A DNA stretch of 34,657 nt from CBDUQN01 sp965369375 (GTDB lineage: Bacteria > Krumholzibacteriota > Krumholzibacteriia > Krumholzibacteriales > Krumholzibacteriaceae): positions 1 through 34,657 of the forward strand of contig CBDUQN010000023.1 in the NCBI GenBank assembly GCA_965369375.1. The letters run 5' to 3'. The notes below the pieces were generated by a model. The model saw only the letters and a program-made list of their open reading frames with translations. It was not told where the DNA came from and made no database searches. This document shows, piece after piece, positions 7,939 through 14,554 of the stretch. The position numbers were made by a program, and so were the translations under genes. Each line of letters starts with the position of its first letter. Position 1 is the first letter of the stretch.

Positions 7939-9090
7939 TCACAACTCCTTGATCAGCAGGCCTGCAATCGTATTCTTCTGTATCTCCTTTGTTCCCTCGT
8001 ATATCTCTGCAACTCTGGCATCGCGGTAGAACCGCTCGACCTCGTACTCGGTCGTATATCCGTATCCACCGAGAATCTGAATTGCCTCGTCGGCGACGAG
8101 CACGGCGGTGCGTCCAGCCACATACTTGGCCATCGAGGTGAGTTTCGGATCGATCCTGCCCTGATCATAATTCCACGCGGCTTTGTATGTCACAAGGCGG
8201 GCGGTCTCGATCATGGTTGCCATATCGGCGAGCTTGTGCTGCGTAACCTGGAAATCCGCGATACGCTTGCCGAACTGTTCACGTTCTACGGAATACGCGA
8301 TCGCCCGATCGAATGCTCCCTGTGCGATACCCAGCGCGGTGGCAGCGATCTCGATGCGGCTTTCATCGAAAAACTCGAGGACCTGGTAGAATCCCTTACC
8401 GTCCGTGCCGATCAAATTCGCAAGCGGGACCGTTACGTCGCTGAAAGAAACTTCGGCGGTCGATGTCATCTTGATGCCCATCTTTTCACCGACGTCCTGC
8501 GTCGCGATGCCATCGGTTCCCTTTTCGACGAGTATCGTTGCCATGCCGCGGTAGGTTGGTTTCACCTCTTGATCCGTCTGACAGAGCACGATGTAATAAT
8601 CGGCTATCTCACCGTTCGTTATGAATGTCTTTGTCCCGTTTATGACCCAGTTGTCACCCTTTTTATCGGCCCTCGTATCCATGCGGGTGATGTCACTGCC
8701 GTGGTTGGGTTCCGTGAATGCGCCGGCCGAAATCATCTCACCGGCCGTGAGTCCCTTGAGCAGCCGATCCTTCTGTTCATCGCTTCCGAATCGCATGATG
8801 ATCTCGGATGAAAAATCAGAGAGTGCCAGGGCCGTTCCGATACCGGAGTCTCTTCTGCAGAATTCCTCGACAACGAGAACATTCTCGAAGATGCCGAGTC
8901 CCTGCCCGCCGTACTCCTCGGGGTAATGGAGACCCAGAAAACCCAGTTCACAGGCCTTCTTCCACAGCGACGTGGGAAACGAGTGCTCTTTTTCGTGCTC
9001 GAGGGCAATTTCGCGCGTGAACTCACCTTTTGCGAATTTTCTAACCGCCTCCTGGATCTGCTTCTGCTCCTCTGTCAACTCGAAATCCAT
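7939..9090 (-). CDS. acyl-CoA dehydrogenase
   Basis: FAD-dependent short/medium-chain acyl-CoA dehydrogenase catalysing the first step of fatty-acid or branched-chain acyl-CoA oxidation. The frame is open to 9210, but the ATG at 9090 has GGAGG 5 nt upstream and gives the usual M-D-F-E-L-T-E-E-Q start and a normal 383-residue length. Motifs include F-T-E-P-N-H-G-S-D near 125-133 (FAD/substrate loop), Q-I-L-G-G-Y-G-Y near 337, and I-Y-E-G-T with E365 as the probable catalytic base. The substrate class cannot be fixed from sequence alone. It is the first gene of the minus-strand run down to selD and is divergent from the TPR/DUF4388 gene. No ETF genes are nearby. Confidence 0.93.
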   Translation of the reverse strand: MDFELTEEQKQIQEAVRKFAKGEFTREIALEHEKEHSFPTSLWKKACELGFLGLHYPEEYGGQGLGIFENVLVVEEFCRRDSGIGTALALSDFSSEIIMRFGSDEQKDRLLKGLTAGEMISAGAFTEPNHGSDITRMDTRADKKGDNWVINGTKTFITNGEIADYYIVLCQTDQEVKPTYRGMATILVEKGTDGIATQDVGEKMGIKMTSTAEVSFSDVTVPLANLIGTDGKGFYQVLEFFDESRIEIAATALGIAQGAFDRAIAYSVEREQFGKRIADFQVTQHKLADMATMIETARLVTYKAAWNYDQGRIDPKLTSMAKYVAGRTAVLVADEAIQILGGYGYTTEYEVERFYRDARVAEIYEGTKEIQKNTIAGLLIKEL

Positions 9091-9272
9091 TGCTTCCTCC
9101 ACGTTTGGCTCAACAGGTAGTTTTTCCGATAACTGACCGAATAAATCGTTCCCGCTATAGCCGGATAATCCTTTGGCAACGGTGGCGATTCTATCAAAAG
9201 CCGCCCTCATTAATCAACATGATAGTTGCCGCACCAAAATCAACAGGCAACGAAAGGGATTTATGTCCTTCA

Positions 9273-9288
9273 TGGTACGGTATTTGCG
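9273..9288 (+). promoter_or_regulatory. candidate sigma-54 (-24/-12) promoter
   Basis: TGGTAC-GGTAT-TTGCG matches the RpoN consensus TGGCAC-N5-TTGCW, with the invariant GG and GC separated by exactly 10 nt. It ends 24 nt before the ATG of the TPR/DUF4388 gene, leaving room for a transcription start near 9299. The divergent intergenic region (9091-9312) holds no other gene. No sigma-54 activator was seen in the window. Confidence 0.5.
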
Positions 9289-9312
9289 AAACTTTGCCGG
9301 CAGGAGGATACT

Positions 9313-10659
9313 ATGCAACTTCGGTCCGAATTTGTGATTCTCGTCGTATCAGTTTTATTTGTAACGAGTTCCGTAATCCATGCGCAAACGGCTTCAAGCT
9401 CTTCGCGTATAGCGGCGGAACAGCTTTTTGTGGAATCACAGAAAGCCCTCTCGAGGGGAGACGATGAAGCGGCCGAACGCTATCTCAAGGATGCGCTCAA
9501 GAAAGACGCGAGCTTTACCTCAGCCATCTGGCAGCTTTCACAGATCTATGAAAAGCGGGGAAAGCTCGAATATGCGCGCGAGCTTCTCCTTCGCGGCCTT
9601 CAGCAGGAGCCGAACGTCGTATGGGCCAAGGATAAGCTGGCCCGGCTCGAGAAGGTCCTCGTGCGCAGGCTGCTGTTCGAATCGGAACGATATATGGAAG
9701 CGGGCGAATATAACCGGGCCATGCCCAAGCTATCACTCTACCATGGAATCAAGCCATACGATCCGGTTCCACTGATAATGCTCGGAAGATGTCACCTTGC
9801 CCTTGGAAATCTCGAAGCGGCAAAGAGCTTTTTCTCGCAAGCGCTCGAACGGGATCCGTCCGATCCGGAAGTTCTCGCGCTCGTGGAAGAGACGGAATCG
9901 CGAATCGACCGGACATCGCTCAGTTCGGCAATCAACAGCGCTCATAAGCTTCTCTCGAATTACTCGCCCGAGAACAATGTCAGGATACGGGAAGCGCTCG
10001 AGGCCGTTCTCGCTCTGGATCCCACTAACACCTGGGCGAGAGAAAAGCTCGGCGAACTCGAGATCCTCAGCGCCGAAGCGCAAGTAAAGAGCGCTGATAA
10101 CGATGACAAAAACCGCGAGACCGCGGCGGGCGGCCGAGAAACTGTGCCGGGCGACCGCGAAGCAGCAACGGGCATTTGGAAGTCTGTCATCGGCACTGTC
10201 AAACGGGTACGAGTGAAGGATTACGCGCTCCTGCTCCTGCTTGCCGTTGTCGGAATTCTGCTGGTAATCGACATAAGGCGCAGACAGGGACAGAGAAGCC
10301 ATCCGCTCCAGGGTAGCCTGACCCTCATGCCGATCCTCGATATCGTTTCGCTGATCAACAGCAACCTGAAAACGGGAAGGCTCGTGATACATACCGACAA
10401 CGCCAAGGGTGAAATATATTTCGAAAAGGGAGAGATTATCCACGCACGGTGGAAGGGATTCGATGGGAAAAAGGCATTTCACAAGATGATGGATTTGCGA
10501 ATAGGCAACTACTACTACAAGAATCATCTGCCGAACATCAAGCACACGATAGCCGAGCCGCTCAGCCTCTTGCTCCTCTCCATGAAATTGAAAATGGAAG
10601 CGGCGGAATCCTCGGGTCACAGCAGCAACGAAGAATACACTACGACGGTTTACCGCTGA
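9313..10659 (+). CDS. TPR-repeat membrane protein with C-terminal DUF4388 (PATAN-like) domain
   Basis: The ATG at 9313 has AGGAGG 5 nt upstream and is followed by a clear signal peptide ending around I-H-A-Q. Residues about 30-250 contain tetratricopeptide-like helices (for example the A-E-R-Y-L-K-D-A-L-K-K-D and A-K-S-F-F-S-Q-A-L-E-R-D-P repeats). A low-complexity, charged Gly/Arg/Glu linker at about 265-290 leads to one transmembrane segment (about 303-320). The C-terminal domain from about 332 (L-Q-G-S-L-T-L-M-P-I-L-D-I-V-S-L-I) is DUF4388-like, found in regulatory proteins of gliding and social bacteria. The implied topology is periplasmic TPRs and a cytoplasmic DUF4388, which would carry a protein-interaction signal across the membrane. 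Function not assigned. Confidence 0.85.
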   Translation: MQLRSEFVILVVSVLFVTSSVIHAQTASSSSRIAAEQLFVESQKALSRGDDEAAERYLKDALKKDASFTSAIWQLSQIYEKRGKLEYARELLLRGLQQEPNVVWAKDKLARLEKVLVRRLLFESERYMEAGEYNRAMPKLSLYHGIKPYDPVPLIMLGRCHLALGNLEAAKSFFSQALERDPSDPEVLALVEETESRIDRTSLSSAINSAHKLLSNYSPENNVRIREALEAVLALDPTNTWAREKLGELEILSAEAQVKSADNDDKNRETAAGGRETVPGDREAATGIWKSVIGTVKRVRVKDYALLLLLAVVGILLVIDIRRRQGQRSHPLQGSLTLMPILDIVSLINSNLKTGRLVIHTDNAKGEIYFEKGEIIHARWKGFDGKKAFHKMMDLRIGNYYYKNHLPNIKHTIAEPLSLLLLSMKLKMEAAESSGHSSNEEYTTTVYR

Positions 10660-10660
10660 G

Positions 10661-10712
10661 ACGATTCATTTCCCGATTGATGTGTTACGATTCATTTCAC
10701 GATTGATGTGTT
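10661..10712. repeat. 26-bp tandem duplication between convergent genes
   Basis: Two adjacent 26-bp units (10661-10686 and 10687-10712), each starting ACGATTCATT and ending GATTGATGTGTT, differ at one base. They fill most of the gap between the stop of the TPR/DUF4388 gene and the stop of the kinase gene. They do not form an obvious terminator hairpin. Confidence 0.85.
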
Positions 10713-10722
10713 GGAAATGCCG

Positions 10723-12558
10723 CTAGATGAGTGTTTCGATGCAGGAATCATTCAATGAAGGACTGCTCGCGTGAGAATTGCGGCTGTACCTGATCTCCCA
10801 CCGCAGCGATGGATATATTTCCTCCCCACTCCCCCTGCACGATATGATGAAACGCTCACGGATGCTCTGCATGATTTTACTCACTTCATCGCGCGACCTG
10901 TTTATAACGAAGAATGAGTAACTCATCGGCTCCTCGCCCTTCGACACTATCCCGTTAGAGCAAACACCCTTACATATGCTCTTTTCAAGGAGCTTCATGA
11001 ATCGTGTTCCCCCGTCGACCATCCCGACCATGCGAACATCGACGAGATGGAACTCTCCGCCGGTCAGCTCGGCGCGCTCCATCATCATATGAAGGGGATG
11101 GATCAGATCCTTTTCGTGATTGAAAGGCGGATCCATGGGCAGGAGAAGACTGATCGTATTCCGCGGATTGATCTCGACCTCTCCGTCGAGCGCTTTTGCA
11201 AGCCTATTGAGGACAAGCCCACGGTGCGCTTCCTGATAGGTGAGAAAGTCTTTTATTCGTTCCTCCGTGTCCGTCATACGCCCGAAAGAACGGGGCCTCA
11301 TTGAAATTTTCAGCCTCCTGCTGACCACTCCGGCGCCGAGCAAATCCTCCCTGATCGAAGCGGAACTCTCGATGAACGGAATTTCTCCCATCCATTTTAC
11401 ATACGCCTCCGTAGTGGTGACGATGAAATCCTTCAACCTCCCATGTCCCGTAGGCAGGGAAAGGTCATCCATCTTCAACTTGAAGCCCTTTATTCTTCCC
11501 GTTCTCTCGAGTTCCCGGAACATATTCCTTATCTCGGTCTTGACTCTGATGAGGATCCGGCAGACATTCATTTCCTCCGACTCGATCATAAAAATCTTCT
11601 GCAACTCATCGAGATTGGCAATGAGCTTCTCGATATTGCGCCACCCAATATCGAGCAGTTTCTCGCGCTCTTCCTGGGGCAATGTCGCCTTGTCTTCGCT
11701 GAGTATCCTTACCGCGTTTCGTATCGAGGTGAGCGGTGTCCTCATGCGGTGCGAGATAGATGTAGCGAAACGCGAGTGAAGCTCGTCGAGCTTTTTCCAT
11801 TGTGAAAAATCGTGCATGAATATCAGATAATAGGGAATGTTCAAGGCGGAATCCATATAATAGATCTCGAGCCCTATGAGGTCGCGTTTATCCCTGCCCG
11901 GCAGGGATATCTCGAGAAATGTCGAAACGGTGCGCTTTTCCCTGCTCTTGTCGAATATCGCTCTCGGACAGTTCCGATCTATCACACCGGCAAGTTCTTC
12001 CGCGGTACGGGTGGAAAACATCTCGTGCGCCCGTCTGTTGGCAAAGGTGAGATTATGCTCCTCATCGATCAGAATAACGCCCTGTTCGACCTTCTGAAGA
12101 ACCACCTTCAGCGCTTCGATGCAGGAATCACCATGATACGCTCCCAACTCCATCCGTTCCGCGATGAGATCGAGTTCGATGTCTCTCGGTGGATTGAGAA
12201 GTACATGGTCAGCTCCGGCGTGGATCGCTTTTCTTGCGTTCTCGCGATCGCTCAAATCTACGACCGCAATGATGATCCCGTCATATCCCCGCTTGATGAC
12301 ATCAGAGATCAGATCGGCGCCATCCACCCCGGGAGCACCGAGGCACGCAAACACTGCCGCAGGCTTCTCGCATCCGAGAGCGTCGATCAGCGAGAACGGG
12401 TCATCGTACTCGACGATGTCCAAGGATCTATCAGCGAAGACCCGCGAGAGGGCTTCGGAAAGCGCTTCAGCACCACCCATGAGGAACACCGATTTTCGAG
12501 TCGGTGTTGAACGTTCCGTTTGTTTTTCCGGCATTACTTCGGTCTGATGTCTTTCCAT
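10723..12558 (-). CDS. PAS-containing histidine kinase with pseudo-receiver and degenerate ATPase
   Basis: The ATG at 12558 has GGAGG 9 nt upstream; the frame opens 12 codons earlier with a TTG. Residues 24-128 look like a receiver fold, but the phospho-acceptor Asp position reads A-C-L (V-F-A-C-L-G-A-P-G-V-D-G) and the conserved Lys-Pro is N-P, so it should not be phosphorylated. A PAS domain follows (about 150-250), then a HisKA box S-H-R-M-R-T-P-L-T-S-I with H270. The ATPase part is hard to recognise: no clear N-box, only a G2-like R-G-L-V-L-N-R-L-A-K-A-L-D-G-E-V-E-I segment before L-L-L-P. About 130 C-terminal residues have no recognised domain. It is soluble, with no transmembrane segments. 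It is the last gene on its strand here, downstream of the outer-membrane protein gene. Confidence 0.8.
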   Translation of the reverse strand: MERHQTEVMPEKQTERSTPTRKSVFLMGGAEALSEALSRVFADRSLDIVEYDDPFSLIDALGCEKPAAVFACLGAPGVDGADLISDVIKRGYDGIIIAVVDLSDRENARKAIHAGADHVLLNPPRDIELDLIAERMELGAYHGDSCIEALKVVLQKVEQGVILIDEEHNLTFANRRAHEMFSTRTAEELAGVIDRNCPRAIFDKSREKRTVSTFLEISLPGRDKRDLIGLEIYYMDSALNIPYYLIFMHDFSQWKKLDELHSRFATSISHRMRTPLTSIRNAVRILSEDKATLPQEEREKLLDIGWRNIEKLIANLDELQKIFMIESEEMNVCRILIRVKTEIRNMFRELERTGRIKGFKLKMDDLSLPTGHGRLKDFIVTTTEAYVKWMGEIPFIESSASIREDLLGAGVVSRRLKISMRPRSFGRMTDTEERIKDFLTYQEAHRGLVLNRLAKALDGEVEINPRNTISLLLPMDPPFNHEKDLIHPLHMMMERAELTGGEFHLVDVRMVGMVDGGTRFMKLLEKSICKGVCSNGIVSKGEEPMSYSFFVINRSRDEVSKIMQSIRERFIISCRGSGEEIYPSLRWEIRYSRNSHASSPSLNDSCIETLI

Positions 12559-12717
12559 AATCGCCGTCCTCCAACCAAAGCATTTTGATTTCAATTACGT
12601 GAAACGCAAGGGACGTGCCTCGGATATGGAGGAATTTCGCAGAACGAGGGATACCAGTTTTCAATTATGAGGAACAATCGGAGCAGGGCGCATTTGCATT
12701 ATGCACACTGTATTCTT

Positions 12718-13572
12718 CTATTTATCAATACCCTGTTCGACCGGTTCGGGAGGCGCTGGAAGGCCTGATTCATCCTCGGGCTTTTTTCGGACGGGAAAAT
12801 GATAGACGAGGGCCACCGATAACAGGGAATTGAATAAGCGATCGGCCTCTCTGCCGGCTTCGAGACCGCCGTACAACCGCAATCCGATATTGTCCGATAA
12901 TACCTGGTCGACGGTTATGATATACGCCTCGCGGGATCCACCTTCTCGGTACTGCAAGATGTAACCGGATACATAGAACTGCGTGGTCCGTGTCAGGGAA
13001 AAGCCGATTTGAGCTGCGAGCAGGAGAAAATTCTTATTGATGAATTCGCTGTCGGACTTTCTGCGCTCGCCGACGAGATTGTATGTCGCCGCGAGCCTCA
13101 AACCGATGAGTTGAAAACTATGCCGCCACTCGAGACCGACACCGCCGTCCAGTGACTTGAAGGAAAAAGGACGGAATTCCTCCGAGCCGAAGGGTAATCT
13201 GGCATCGAAGCGAATAAAGAGACCGCTCGTGTCGAGGGTATCGCCTTTGACCCTGAAGGTCATATAGATAAAAGCGTCACCGATACCATGAATGATGGAG
13301 GTGGTACGGTGCATGGCGGCGTATGATATTCCCATCCTCAGGAACGATTTGTGTCCTGCCTTGAATCCCAGTTCGCCCTCGAGAACGGACACCGTGCCTT
13401 CGTCCGGTTGCAGAAAGCTCTGCGAAATCGTGACCTGTGTTCTCAGTGAGTCGGAGATCGTGAAAAAGGAAGGGAGATCGAGGTACACACCTACCGCGGA
13501 TACATCCGAGACAGCAATTGCGTGGAATACTATTAATAGTGATACGACGAAGGAAAAAAAATATCTGCTCAA
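12718..13572 (-). CDS. putative outer-membrane beta-barrel protein of unknown function
   Basis: It starts with TTG, preceded by AAGGG at suitable distance, and has an N-terminal signal peptide (about 1-26, ending V-S-A). The rest alternates short hydrophobic and aromatic strands with polar turns (for example L-R-L-A-A-T-Y-N-L-V, F-Y-V-S-G-Y-I-L-Q-Y, L-S-V-A-L-V-Y-H-F), typical of a small transmembrane barrel. The Pro/Glu-rich tail after the last aromatic strand (K-K-P-E-D-E-S) is less typical. I do not recognise a family. It starts 11 nt after the stop of the zinc-ribbon gene upstream, so the two are probably one transcript. Confidence 0.75.
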   Translation of the reverse strand: MSRYFFSFVVSLLIVFHAIAVSDVSAVGVYLDLPSFFTISDSLRTQVTISQSFLQPDEGTVSVLEGELGFKAGHKSFLRMGISYAAMHRTTSIIHGIGDAFIYMTFRVKGDTLDTSGLFIRFDARLPFGSEEFRPFSFKSLDGGVGLEWRHSFQLIGLRLAATYNLVGERRKSDSEFINKNFLLLAAQIGFSLTRTTQFYVSGYILQYREGGSREAYIITVDQVLSDNIGLRLYGGLEAGREADRLFNSLLSVALVYHFPVRKKPEDESGLPAPPEPVEQGIDK

Positions 13573-13583
13573 CAGATATCCCT

Positions 13584-14021
13584 TTATACAACCCCTTCGA
13601 GGAGGCGAATCTTTCCCTGATTTACGAATTGTACGACGATCGTCTTTCTGTATCCGGGCAGGGTTTCCTTGGTTACTACCTTTCCATAATCATTCCAAGA
13701 GCGGTGATAGACGATATCACCCACTTCGTATTCGCTTCCCTCACTGTACTCCCGGGCTTTTTCTACGTCGATATCTTCGAGAGCGAGATCTTCGAATTCC
13801 GACTGCTCCTCATCTCCGCCTGATTTGTCATCATGCTTCGATGTGCCGTCCCCGACCATATGGGGAAGGTATCCCTTGCAACCAGGGCATCTGAGCCAGA
13901 GCACCTCGTTGTTTTCCGCCTCCTCGACGACCGGCATTTGAAATGTCTTTTTGCAGACGGAACAGTATTGCTCGATATTGTTATCTTTCGTATTTGTTCC
14001 CGCCGTCTTTCGCTCTACCAC
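13584..14021 (-). CDS. small zinc-ribbon protein
   Basis: 145 residues from a GTG start with GGGAGG in front. The N-terminal half has a four-Cys zinc ribbon: C20-x2-C23 and C45-x2-C48. An acidic linker (about 65-92) follows. The last 50 residues (Y-E-V-G-D-I-V-Y-H-R-S-W-N-D-Y-G-K-V-V) form a compact beta domain resembling the small barrel modules that begin with G-D-x-V-x-H and include G-x-V, as in CarD-like or helicase-associated modules. A nucleic-acid or RNA-polymerase contact is a guess. It sits between a second small zinc protein and the outer-membrane barrel gene. Confidence 0.75.
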   Translation of the reverse strand: MVERKTAGTNTKDNNIEQYCSVCKKTFQMPVVEEAENNEVLWLRCPGCKGYLPHMVGDGTSKHDDKSGGDEEQSEFEDLALEDIDVEKAREYSEGSEYEVGDIVYHRSWNDYGKVVTKETLPGYRKTIVVQFVNQGKIRLLEGVV

Positions 14022-14053
14022 GTGACCCTCCCCCTACGATGTAACGCCTGGAT

Positions 14054-14236
14054 TCAAGAACCGATGCGGCAGCATTCATCTGCTTCTTGAGATGAGAGAA
14101 AACGCATCCCGCATACGGGACACTGAAACTTCCCGTCCAATCTTCCTTCGGCCTCTGCCTTTGCCAGCAATCTATGAAATTTGACGTAGTTCTTCCCTTT
14201 CTTCAGTATTTCTCCATCCCGGTCGCTACCATTCAT
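14054..14236 (-). CDS. 60-residue zinc-finger-like protein
   Basis: The ATG at 14236 follows GGGAGG by 7 nt; a GTG two codons earlier is less well placed. The first 35 residues are charged and probably helical, and the last 24 contain C39-x2-C42 (Q-C-P-V-C-G) and the adjacent pair C55-C56, enough for one zinc site. It ends 32 nt before the next zinc-ribbon gene, suggesting a three-gene unit with the barrel protein. I do not recognise a family. Confidence 0.65.
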   Translation of the reverse strand: MNGSDRDGEILKKGKNYVKFHRLLAKAEAEGRLDGKFQCPVCGMRFLSSQEADECCRIGS

Positions 14237-14430
14237 TGCCACGCCTCCCTTCCCTGGGAATGAAAATCCTATTCACACATCATGATGTATCTATTTATCT
14301 AAAGCTGCACTATATATTGTGTCTCTATACCACTTCTCGTCGAACCTGTCAATACGATTTTTATTATCTCCGGCAAACCAGACCCGGTAACATGGAGTAA
14401 TATATCATCAATTCGCTTTTTTGGCAAGCG

Positions 14431-14480
14431 CGCCGGCGAAAACCGGCGGTGAAAACCGGCGAAAACCACCGGGAAAACCA
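14431..14480. repeat. degenerate short tandem repeat in an intergenic spacer
   Basis: Within the 318-bp gap 14237-14554 a 50-bp stretch repeats the core (C)CGGCGAAAA / CCGGCGGTGAAAA about four times with small variations. Nothing else is recognisable in the gap: no open frame of note and no clear terminator. It separates the stop of the metallopeptidase gene from the small zinc protein gene on the same strand, so it probably contains an unrecognised promoter for the latter. Confidence 0.55.
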
Positions 14481-14554
14481 CTTGGCGCAAAGGTACAATA
14501 GTTGCGAATAGATGGGGAATGAGTTGGAAAGCGGGAGAGCTTACTGCGCGCCCG

